Shown here one piece after another: positions 17,619-23,723 of a stretch of 42,237 nt of DNA (the stretch's first letter is position 1; each line of letters begins with the position of its first letter). The notes below the pieces were generated by a model. The model searched no databases and was not told the DNA's origin. It was given only the letters and a program-made list of their open reading frames with translations. A program made the translations under genes and the position numbers. Origin of the DNA: Candidatus Zhuqueibacterota bacterium (GTDB lineage: Bacteria; Zhuqueibacterota; Zhuqueibacteria; Zhuqueibacterales; Zhuqueibacteraceae); NCBI GenBank assembly GCA_022616415.1, contig JAKEEU010000252.1, positions 1 through 42,237 of the forward strand. Direction: 5' to 3'.

Positions 17619-18479
17619 ATGGTTGAAGCAAAAGCACAAAATTACGAGATCCGGCAATTCACTTTCACTATAGCGCCGGGCTTTGAGGAGGACAAAATTT
17701 GGCGGCAACAAATTCGTCCTTTGTTGAGCGGTATTCCGGCCAACGTCCTCGAAATTTGCCATTATGGCTTCACCGAGATGGTCAACAATGTGATTGACCA
17801 TTCCGACGGCCAAACGTTGGTTATTCGTATCAGTTCAACAACGAACGCCATTCGAATAGATATTATCGATGACGGCGTTGGAATTTTCCACAAGCTTCAA
17901 ACCGAGCTCGGCTTGGAAGATCATCGCCATGCAATCCTCGAGCTGGCAAAAGGGAAAACGACGACTGATCCACAACAGCATACCGGCGAAGGCATCTTTT
18001 TCACTTCGCGAATGTTTGACAATTTTTCCCTCGTCTCGGGCCGGTTGCGTTTTACACATGATGCTTTGCTTGGCGAAGACCGGCTTGCTGAAATAGATAA
18101 AGAAGAAAAAGGAACCACCGTCATATTAGAAATCCATCCGCAATCTCAACGAGCAATGAAAGGCGTGTTTGATCAGTTTGCCGCCGGCGAAGATGATTAC
18201 GGATTTACCCGCACCCAGGTGCCGGTCGCATTAGCGCAATATGGCGATGAGAATTTGGTCTCACGCTCGCAAGCCAAGCGGCTGCTGGCGCGTTTCGATC
18301 GTTTCAAAGAAGTCCAGTTGGATTTTAAGGGTGTCCTGATGATTGGGCCAGCTTTTGCGGACGAAATCTTTCGAGTATTTCGTCACCAAAATCCCCAGAC
18401 TCGTTTGATTTGGCTAAATGTGAACGCTGAGGTGGAGAAAATGATTCGCCGAGCTCTCAGTAATGGAGAAAGCGCATAA
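17619..18479 (+). CDS. HATPase-domain protein with C-terminal STAS-like DUF4325
   Basis: 286 residues from ATG 17619. A GHKL/HATPase domain shows the N box (EMVNNVIDHSDG), G1 box (IIDDGVGIF) and G2 box (GEGIFFTSRMFDNF). The last 100 residues (SRSQAKRLLARF, LDFKGVLMIGPAFADEIFRV) match DUF4325, a STAS-like domain often found with such ATPases. The pairing recalls anti-sigma kinase and anti-sigma antagonist modules fused in one chain, so a role in partner-switch regulation is likely but unproven. A longer frame (from 17415) reads through DNA repeats and upstream of the likely promoter and is rejected. It stands alone between the divergent sortilin-like gene and a 538-bp spacer. Confidence 0.75.
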   Translation: MVEAKAQNYEIRQFTFTIAPGFEEDKIWRQQIRPLLSGIPANVLEICHYGFTEMVNNVIDHSDGQTLVIRISSTTNAIRIDIIDDGVGIFHKLQTELGLEDHRHAILELAKGKTTTDPQQHTGEGIFFTSRMFDNFSLVSGRLRFTHDALLGEDRLAEIDKEEKGTTVILEIHPQSQRAMKGVFDQFAAGEDDYGFTRTQVPVALAQYGDENLVSRSQAKRLLARFDRFKEVQLDFKGVLMIGPAFADEIFRVFRHQNPQTRLIWLNVNAEVEKMIRRALSNGESA

Positions 18480-18591
18480 AAGCGTAAGAGCAGGGTGCAA
18501 ACAATAAGAAGGCCCTATGGGGTCACTCAACTTCTGCCAAGTCGAGCTGCATTCCACAGGGCCATGCGCGAGAGGTATTAATGCAAATTGC

Positions 18592-18624
18592 AAAATTTGG
18601 GCCATCACGTTTTGCCCAAATTTT
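18592..18624. terminator. Perfect 11-bp hairpin downstream of the HATPase-DUF4325 gene
   Basis: AAAATTTGGGC (18592-18602) and its exact complement GCCCAAATTTT (18614-18624) around an 11-base loop. It lies 113 bp after the stop codon. A T-rich 3' arm but no long T-run follows, so it may be a weak terminator or an operator. A 70-residue frame starts at 18581 and runs through it, but it does not look like a protein gene. Confidence 0.45.
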
Positions 18625-18771
18625 CGCTCATTTAGCCTGCAAAATTACACCACTTTTGCACTCTGGCCGGTATGAAATTGCACACTGTGTAAATCTGCTT
18701 ACCATTCCCATTTTAAAAAATACAACCCACCGTTTGGCACCTTTCTCCCAACTTGGTCATTATTCACTGTC

Positions 18772-18838
18772 CGGACGCTTTTGTGCGAGCTGATGATGAC
18801 TTTGTACGGTAGGTTTTATTCGAATCACGAAGCGTCCG
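18772..18838. repeat. Spaced 9-bp inverted repeat CGGACGCTT/AAGCGTCCG
   Basis: CGGACGCTT at 18772-18780 and AAGCGTCCG at 18830-18838 enclose about 50 bp. The pair lies in the 538-bp spacer (18480-19017) between the HATPase and cysteine desulfurase genes. Besides these hairpins and the word repeat before the desulfurase I see no gene in that spacer. Confidence 0.5.
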
Positions 18839-18920
18839 AACGGTTGCCTGAATAGTTCTCCAACTTGTTCGTGCCAGGAAAAACTGCTTGAAAAAGTTGC
18901 GGGGTGGTCGTATATTAAAA

Positions 18921-19013
18921 CTGGATGCTTGTTGCTGGATGCTTGATCCTTGATCCTGAAAAAACAACAAAGATCGAGCATCCAGAATCTAGCATCCAGC
19001 ATCCAGGATCCAG
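18921..19013. repeat. CTGGATGC / GCATCCAG mirrored word repeat
   Basis: The left arm (18921-18958) contains CTGGATGCTTG twice and TTGATCC twice. The right arm (18972-19013) contains GCATCCAG three times plus ATCCAGGATCCAG, that is, the same words on the opposite strand. The arms can form a long imperfect hairpin around AAAAAACAACAAA. It ends five bases before the cysteine desulfurase ATG, so it would be in that mRNA's leader. Confidence 0.75.
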
Positions 19014-19017
19014 ACCT

Positions 19018-20169
19018 ATGAACCAAATCTACCTTGACTATAGCGCCACCACACCGCTTGCGCCGGAAGTGTTCGAGGCGATGCGGCCTTATTTTACTGA
19101 ACACTTTGGCAACGCTTCGAGCATTCACGGTTTTGGCCGTGAGGCCAAAGTTGCGGTTGACGCCGCGAGAGAAAAGCTGGCCGCCGCGCTCGGTGCGCTG
19201 CCGCAGGAGATCGCTTTTACCAGCGGCGGCACTGAAGCTGCCAACTTGGCGATTTTCGGTGTGGCTCGCACATTTACGGAGCCGCGTCACCTCGTCACGA
19301 GTCGCGTCGAGCATCCGTGCGTGCTCAATTCCTGCAAAGAGTTGGAGAAGAGCGGCTGGCAAGTGACGTATGTCGAGCCGGATGGCACCGGCATGATTTC
19401 CGTCGACGCCGTGCGCGCCGCCATTCGGCCGGAGACGGCGCTGATTTCCATCATGTTCGCCAACAACGAAGTCGGCACGATCAATCCGATTGTGGAAATG
19501 GCGCAGCTTGCGGCGGAGCGCAAAATTCTCTTTCATACCGACGCGGTGCAGGCGTTTGGCAAGTTGCCGATTGATGTGCGCCAGATTCCGGTGTCGTTGC
19601 TCTCGCTCTCCGGCCACAAAATTTATGGCCCCAAGGGCATGGGCGCGTTGTTTGTGCGTCGCGGTGTGAAGCTGCAACCGTTGCTCTTTGGCGGGCATCA
19701 AGAAAGAGATCGCCGCGCGGGCACCGAAAACGTCGCCGGCATCGTCGGGTTGGGAAGAGCCGCTGAGTTGATGATGGCCGCGCAGAAGGCCGAGGCCGAA
19801 CGCTTGCGCGCGCTCAGCGAACGTTTCTGGCAGCAGGTGCAGAAAATTCTTCCGCAAGCGACGCTGAATGGAAATCCGGAATCGCGTCTGCCGGCGGTGC
19901 TGAATCTTTCCTTCCCCGGTTTCGAGAGCACGGCGCTGGTGATGAGCCTGGATTTGCAGGGCATCGCCGTGAGCAATGGCTCAGCGTGCAGCTCCGGCAG
20001 CGTTGAGGTGAGCCACGTTCTGCGCGCGATGAAAATTTCACGGGAACGCGCCGTGTCTGCTTTGCGTTTCAGTTTTGGGAAGTATACGACGGAAGCGGAG
20101 GTAGAGACGACGCTGCAGGCGCTGGAAAAAATTTTGCAGCGGCAGGCTCGTCCTAATTTCGCCGGATAA
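19018..20169 (+). CDS. Cysteine desulfurase (IscS/NifS family)
   Basis: A 383-residue PLP enzyme that releases sulfur from cysteine as a persulfide. Visible are the PLP lysine in SLSGHKIYGPKG (Lys201), His99 in VEHP, and the catalytic cysteine in the loop SNGSACSSGSVEVSH (Cys324). A frame open from 18925 would add 31 residues read from a word repeat (ESSIQHPGSRP), so ATG 19018, where the family homology begins (NQIYLDYSATTPL), is preferred. mnmA follows 259 bp downstream on the same strand, so this enzyme probably supplies sulfur for tRNA 2-thiouridine. A wider role in Fe-S assembly is possible, but no iscU is next to it. Confidence 0.93.
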   Translation: MNQIYLDYSATTPLAPEVFEAMRPYFTEHFGNASSIHGFGREAKVAVDAAREKLAAALGALPQEIAFTSGGTEAANLAIFGVARTFTEPRHLVTSRVEHPCVLNSCKELEKSGWQVTYVEPDGTGMISVDAVRAAIRPETALISIMFANNEVGTINPIVEMAQLAAERKILFHTDAVQAFGKLPIDVRQIPVSLLSLSGHKIYGPKGMGALFVRRGVKLQPLLFGGHQERDRRAGTENVAGIVGLGRAAELMMAAQKAEAERLRALSERFWQQVQKILPQATLNGNPESRLPAVLNLSFPGFESTALVMSLDLQGIAVSNGSACSSGSVEVSHVLRAMKISRERAVSALRFSFGKYTTEAEVETTLQALEKILQRQARPNFAG

Positions 20170-20198
20170 CGTTCTGCAACGGCAAATATTTTCATTAA

Positions 20199-20260
20199 CC
20201 AACGGATAAAAGCGGCCAACGGATTTTGTTTTTGATCCGTTGGCCGCCTTTATCCGTTGG
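20199..20260. repeat. 26-bp-stem hairpin of CCAACGGAT words
   Basis: Left arm 20199-20224 (starts CCAACGGATAAAAGCGGCC) pairs with right arm 20235-20260, with one G-T wobble and a 10-base loop of mainly T. Each arm holds CCAACGGAT twice. The same word makes a second hairpin at 41986-42051 and a half-copy at 33490. It lies 30 bp after the cysteine desulfurase stop and could terminate or stabilise that mRNA. Confidence 0.85.
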
Positions 20261-20328
20261 GCAAAAAGCATGTTAATTTTTTATTTAATTTTTATCACGC
20301 GACCCGGGCGAGCCGGAACCAAAAAGAG

Positions 20329-20387
20329 TTTTCCTCCCACGAAAGTGAAAAACTTTTTCGTGGCAGTTCCATTTTCGTGGGAGAAAA
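20329..20387 (+). promoter_or_regulatory. mnmA leader with two mutually exclusive hairpins
   Basis: CCCACGAAA (20336-20344) can pair with TTTTTCGTGG (20354-20363) or with TTTCGTGGG (20373-20381), not both. The second pairing extends to TTTTCCTCCCACGAAAGTG against CATTTTCGTGGGAGAAAA (20329-20347 with 20370-20387). A run of eight T follows at 20395-20402, 27 bases before the mnmA ATG. This is the geometry of an attenuator, but it may just be another mirrored word repeat. Confidence 0.4.
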
Positions 20388-20428
20388 TCTTTGCTTTTTT
20401 TTGCAACGATTGAACTTTTAATGGAATA

Positions 20429-21592
20429 ATGAGTCTGAATTTAGAATTAATCAGCAAGGCCAATCTTTCCCCCGGCGCCGGCGAGACCGTTGTCGTCGCC
20501 ATGAGCGGTGGGGTGGATAGCTCCGTGGCGGCGGCGCTGCTGCACGAGCACGGCTATCGCGTCGTCGGCATCACGCTGAATTTGTGGGATTATCACGCCA
20601 GCGGCGGCAACGTCAATCTCGAGAGCGGCTGCTGCTCGATTGATACGATGGCTGATGCGCGCGCGGTTTGCCACAAGCTCGGCGTGCCGCATTACGTCTC
20701 CGATTTTCGCGAGATTTTTGACCGCAGCGTGCAGCAGAATTTCATCGACGAGTATTTCACCGGCCGCACGCCGAATCCCTGCGTGCGCTGCAACACCTTC
20801 ATCAAGTGGGGTGCGTTGTTGCAGCAGACCGAAGATATCGGCGCGAGCTTTCTGGCTACCGGCCACTATGGACGCACGCGTTTCAATGCCACAACCAAGC
20901 GCTGGGAACTCATGCGCGCGGTTGACGAGCAGAAGGATCAGAGTTATGCGCTTTGGGGCGTTCGCCAAGAGGCGTTGGCGCGCACGATTTTTCCGCTGGG
21001 CGAGCTGACCAAGCCGGAGGTGCGGGAGATCGCCCGCAGCCTCGGCTTGAAGACGGCGGAGAAGAAGGAGAGTCAGGAAATTTGTTTCATTCCGGACAAC
21101 GATTATCGCCGCTATTTACGCGAGCGTGCGCCGGAAACGGTTGCCGAGATTGGCGCCGGTGATTTTGTCGATGTCGAGGGCAATCGTGTCGGCGCACATC
21201 AGGGCTTTCCTTTTTATACTGTCGGGCAGCGGAAGGGACTCGGTCTCGCGCTCGGCCGGCCGCTTTTCATCACGGCGATTGATGCCGATTCCAACACCAT
21301 CGTCATCGGCGATGACGAGGATTTGCGGCACAGCGATTTCATCGCCAGCTCGGTCAACTGGGGTTCGCTTTATTGCCCGCCGGATGGCACCTCGGTTTCG
21401 TGCAAGATTCGCTATCGCGATTCGGGCACACCGGCGATTTTGTTGGAGGCCGAGCCGCATCGCGTCCTCGTGCATTTCGATGCGCCGCAGCGCGCGATCA
21501 CGCCGGGCCAGTCAGCAGTGTTTTATGATGGTGAGGTGGTGGTTGGCGGCGGGGTGATTGAGCGGGTGATTGATGAATCATTTACAACGTGA
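20429..21592 (+). CDS. mnmA: tRNA-specific 2-thiouridylase MnmA
   Basis: A 387-residue enzyme that puts sulfur on U34 of Glu, Gln and Lys tRNAs. The ATP-pyrophosphatase loop is VVVAMSGGVDSS (SGGVDSS at 26-32), the nucleophile is in TPNPCVRCN (Cys118) and the persulfide cysteine is in KKESQEICFI (Cys219). GHYGRT and the C-terminal barrel (AVFYDGEVVVGGGVIERV) are typical. A weak GGA precedes ATG 20429. A cysteine desulfurase gene lies upstream and a possible attenuator lies in the leader. The last 75 bases are repeated in decayed form at 22171-22247, beyond the toxin-antitoxin pair. Confidence 0.95.
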   Translation: MSLNLELISKANLSPGAGETVVVAMSGGVDSSVAAALLHEHGYRVVGITLNLWDYHASGGNVNLESGCCSIDTMADARAVCHKLGVPHYVSDFREIFDRSVQQNFIDEYFTGRTPNPCVRCNTFIKWGALLQQTEDIGASFLATGHYGRTRFNATTKRWELMRAVDEQKDQSYALWGVRQEALARTIFPLGELTKPEVREIARSLGLKTAEKKESQEICFIPDNDYRRYLRERAPETVAEIGAGDFVDVEGNRVGAHQGFPFYTVGQRKGLGLALGRPLFITAIDADSNTIVIGDDEDLRHSDFIASSVNWGSLYCPPDGTSVSCKIRYRDSGTPAILLEAEPHRVLVHFDAPQRAITPGQSAVFYDGEVVVGGGVIERVIDESFTT

Positions 21593-21596
21593 ATAA

Positions 21597-21914
21597 TTGG
21601 CTTTTAAAATAAAATATTCTCCCGCTGCTGAAAAGCACCTACGCTTTCTGACAGCAAGACAGCAATCGATCGTGCTTGACTCCGTGCCAAAGCAACTGCG
21701 GCACGAACCTCAGGTTGAAACGAAAAAACGCAGGCTCATGCGTCCAAATCCGCTGGCATCGTGGGAGTTGCGTCTCGGCAATTTGCGAGTCTATTATGAT
21801 GTGCACTTTGTTCCTGAGAAAATGGTAGAAATACTTGCCGTCGGGATCAAAGACAGAGAACAAGTCTTTATCGGCGGAAAGGAGTACGACGTTTATGAAA
21901 AAGATGGACATTAA
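21597..21914 (+). CDS. RelE/ParE-family toxin
   Basis: A 105-residue basic protein starting with TTG at 21597, four bases after the mnmA stop. It has the RelE-superfamily pattern: IKYSPAAEKHLRFL at the N-terminus, a central RRLMRPNPLASWELRLGNLR strand pair and a final VEILAVGIKD strand. These toxins are usually ribosome-dependent mRNA nucleases or gyrase poisons. Its end overlaps the following Phd-like gene by 20 bases. Toxin before antitoxin is the reverse of the common relBE order. Confidence 0.8.
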   Translation: MAFKIKYSPAAEKHLRFLTARQQSIVLDSVPKQLRHEPQVETKKRRLMRPNPLASWELRLGNLRVYYDVHFVPEKMVEILAVGIKDREQVFIGGKEYDVYEKDGH

Positions 21915-22167
21915 AGAAGCCTCGGCGCCGCTCTTCGAATATGCTACACAAGTTACAAATGAGCCTCTCGTGCTCACCAAGAATGGCAAACCCTATGCGG
22001 CAGTCATTTCTCTAAAGAAGGAGGATTGGGAGTCGGTTTCTTTGAGTACTAACCCTGAATTCATCAACCTTCTTCAGGAGTCTCGCAAAAGGCTCCGCAA
22101 GGAAGGAGGCATTTCAACGGCAGAAATGCGAAGGCGTTTGGGGCTTAGGAAAAAACGGCAGCGTTGA
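21895..22167 (+). CDS. Phd/YefM-like antitoxin
   Basis: 90 residues from ATG 21895, preceded by AAAGGAG. The N-terminal half (MDIKEASAPLFEYATQ, then PLVLTKNGKPYAAVISL) is the Phd/YefM DNA-binding fold; the basic C-terminal half would cover the toxin. A longer frame from 21835 lies inside the toxin gene and has no ribosome site. It should neutralise the RelE-like protein and repress the pair. No separate promoter is evident; transcription may come from mnmA. Confidence 0.78.
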   Translation: MKKMDIKEASAPLFEYATQVTNEPLVLTKNGKPYAAVISLKKEDWESVSLSTNPEFINLLQESRKRLRKEGGISTAEMRRRLGLRKKRQR

Positions 22168-22170
22168 CTT

Positions 22171-22247
22171 TGGTGTTTTATGATGGTGATGTGGTGGTTG
22201 GTTGGGGGGTGATTGAACGAGTCATTCACAGTTCATTTAAAGAGTAA
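22171..22247 (+). pseudogene. Decayed duplicate of the mnmA 3' end
   Basis: A frame reads VFYDGDVVVGWGVIERVI and then HSSFKE to TAA at 22245. The true mnmA end reads VFYDGEVVVGGGVIERVI and then DESFTT to stop. I count 18 identical residues of 24, with clear DNA similarity across about 75 bases. It has no start and no upstream part of mnmA. It begins a few bases after the antitoxin gene, so the toxin-antitoxin pair is bracketed by two mnmA ends. Confidence 0.85.
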
Positions 22248-22270
22248 ATCAAACTTAAGGAGATGAGGCA

Positions 22271-22477
22271 ATGAATATTGCAACTTATGAAGGCATCGTC
22301 GAAAACGGCCAAATAAGGTTAAAAAGTAATATACGGTTGCCGGAGAATGCAATAGTATTTGTGGTTGTTCCTGATAGGCAGGTCGTCCACATTTACAGTC
22401 CTCGCTTAGCGCATCCAGAAGAAGCCGCCAGTCTAAAGATGAAAGTAATTGAGGAGGGTTCCGATGCCGGCCTATGA
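22271..22477 (+). CDS. AF2212-like (DUF104-type) small protein, possible antitoxin
   Basis: 68 residues preceded by AAGGAG. The start MNIATYEGIVENGQIRL and PENAIVFVVVPD matches small AF2212/DUF104-like beta proteins, which are often antitoxin-like and paired with a downstream small gene. It overlaps the retropepsin-like gene by 14 bases, so the two are translated together. The family resemblance is moderate; any toxin-antitoxin role is inference. Confidence 0.6.
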   Translation: MNIATYEGIVENGQIRLKSNIRLPENAIVFVVVPDRQVVHIYSPRLAHPEEAASLKMKVIEEGSDAGL

Positions 22478-22850
22478 CTCCACACTCTTTAATCCACCCG
22501 CCCCGTTGGCGCGGGTAACTCTGCGCAATCCAGAAACTGGTGCGGTGTGGTCGGATGTACCCATGTTGTTAGACTTAGGGGCTGATGCGACATTGATCCC
22601 GCAAGTAACGGCGGGTTTATTGGGAACACCCGTTGCTCAAAGCAGAGAACTCGAATTGATTGGGTTTGATGGTCACAGAAGCTTTGCGCCCGTCGTTCAG
22701 TTGGACCTTATTTTCTATGGCAAAATTTTTCAAGGAGATTTCTTACTGATTGATCAATCATGGGGCGTTATTGGCCGGAATGTCTTGAACTCGTTGTCAC
22801 TTCTATTTGATGGGCCGCGCCTAAGGTGGGATGAGCACAAGTCCAATTAA
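22464..22850 (+). CDS. Retropepsin-like aspartyl protease domain protein
   Basis: 128 residues from ATG 22464, preceded by GAGGAGGG. MLLDLGADATLIP corresponds to the retropepsin flap-side motif (usually D-T/S-G-A), here with Leu in place of Thr/Ser. WGVIGRNVLNSLSLLFDG matches the ILGRN-type second motif. Small proteins of this kind would work as dimers. The Asp is kept, so activity cannot be excluded. The gene overlaps the AF2212-like gene, suggesting a functional pair. A 5-residue longer frame exists but lacks the ribosome site spacing. Confidence 0.65.
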   Translation: MPAYDSTLFNPPAPLARVTLRNPETGAVWSDVPMLLDLGADATLIPQVTAGLLGTPVAQSRELELIGFDGHRSFAPVVQLDLIFYGKIFQGDFLLIDQSWGVIGRNVLNSLSLLFDGPRLRWDEHKSN

Positions 22851-22896
22851 ATTTTGATTTGAACATTATACTGAAGTTTTTAGCTTGATAGCCTGT

Positions 22897-22950
22897 AACT
22901 GGTAGCTGCTGTCAATGCAACCAGCAACAAGCAACGAGCGACCAGCAACT
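22897..22950. repeat. GCAACCAGCAAC word repeat (inverse orientation)
   Basis: CTGGTAGCTGCTG followed by copies of GCAACCA, GCAACAA, GCAACGA, GCGACCA and GCAAC, period about 7. It touches the ATG of the ECF-S gene. It is the reverse complement of the TGGTTGC arrays at 25631, 28240 and 33323. Frames that start inside it (giving QPATSNERPAT) are repeat translations. Confidence 0.8.
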
Positions 22951-23553
22951 ATGCACACACGTTATCGCAATCTCATTCTCATGGCCATTTTCATCGCGCT
23001 GGCCGTGGCCGTCGGGCAGGATCCGTTTCCCAACCTCGAGCTGGTGAGCGCGACGATTTTTTTGAGCGGCATGGTGCTCGGCGCACGGCGCGGCCTGATC
23101 GTCGGCGCGGTCGCTATGTTTCTCTTTTCATCTTTCAACGCTTACGGACCGGCAGCGCCGCCTTTGCTCATCGCCCAAATGCTCAGCATGATGTTGGTCG
23201 GCGTTACCGGCGGCATCATGCTGAATGTCTTTGGGGCGCGTGTTCCTCCGGCATGGCTGTTGGGCATCACTGGTTTTGCCTTGACGTTTGTGTATGATCT
23301 GCTGACGACGCTAAGCGCTATCGTTATTGTCAAAACCGGAGTTCCAGGATTTCTCACGACCGTTGCCACGGGATTCTATTTCTTTTTGCTGCATCAAATT
23401 TCCAATACGATAATTTTTGCTTTCCTGCTGCCGGTGCTTCTGCGCCGTCTGCGCCAATTGCCGGTTTTGCAAGCCGGATTGCCGCCGGCTAAAACTTTGC
23501 CACGCCACGATCTTCAGCCATCCATGAGCTTGGAGGCGGGGAGAGATTCTTGA
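22951..23553 (+). CDS. ECF transporter S-component-like integral membrane protein
   Basis: 200 residues with about six membrane segments: ILMAIFIALAVAVG, SATIFLSGMVLGARRGLIVG, VAMFLFSSFNAYGPAAPPLL, AWLLGITGFALTFVYDLLTT and FYFFLLHQISNTIIFAFLLP among them. Size and pattern fit the substrate-binding S component of energy-coupling factor vitamin transporters. No ATPase or T subunit is in the window, so it would use shared ones elsewhere. Two outer-membrane receptor genes follow, which suggests uptake of a scarce nutrient; the substrate cannot be told. The start at 22951 was chosen because upstream codons are repeat DNA. Confidence 0.65.
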   Translation: MHTRYRNLILMAIFIALAVAVGQDPFPNLELVSATIFLSGMVLGARRGLIVGAVAMFLFSSFNAYGPAAPPLLIAQMLSMMLVGVTGGIMLNVFGARVPPAWLLGITGFALTFVYDLLTTLSAIVIVKTGVPGFLTTVATGFYFFLLHQISNTIIFAFLLPVLLRRLRQLPVLQAGLPPAKTLPRHDLQPSMSLEAGRDS

Positions 23554-23597
23554 CAATGTTCTCACGGCATTCCATCCAATGCGAACCCCAAAAGCTG

Positions 23598-23676
23598 CAC
23601 GCAAAGACGCAGAGACGCAAAGAATACGCAAAGTTTTTTTCTTTGCGCGGCCTTTGCGTCTTCGCGTCTTTGCGTG
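23598..23676. repeat. 36-bp-arm hairpin of GCAAAGACGC words
   Basis: Left arm 23598-23633 (CACGCAAAGACGCAGAGACG...) pairs with right arm 23641-23676 with about six mismatches around seven T. It lies in front of the outer-membrane protein gene and is read by a long frame as KTQRRKEYAKFFSLRGL, a peptide I take to be repeat-derived. The words resemble the CACAAAGA terminal repeats of the GxxExxY element at 39245-39846. Confidence 0.8.
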
Positions 23677-23723
23677 ATTTTTTTTGCTTCTCTCTGATTC
23701 GCCATCCAATTTATAAATACGGA

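Noticed and set aside
18581..18793. 70-residue frame with AGAGGT upstream
   Set aside because: It crosses a perfect hairpin and part of a spaced inverted repeat, and the peptide has no recognisable features.
18480..19017. Possible CRISPR-like repeats in the long spacer
   Set aside because: The repeats are mirrored words without regular unique spacers, and no cas gene is present.
23550..23723. 58-residue N-terminal extension of the outer-membrane protein (KTQRRKEYAKFFSLRG region)
   Set aside because: It is a translation of the GCAAAGACGC hairpin and would hide the signal peptide.
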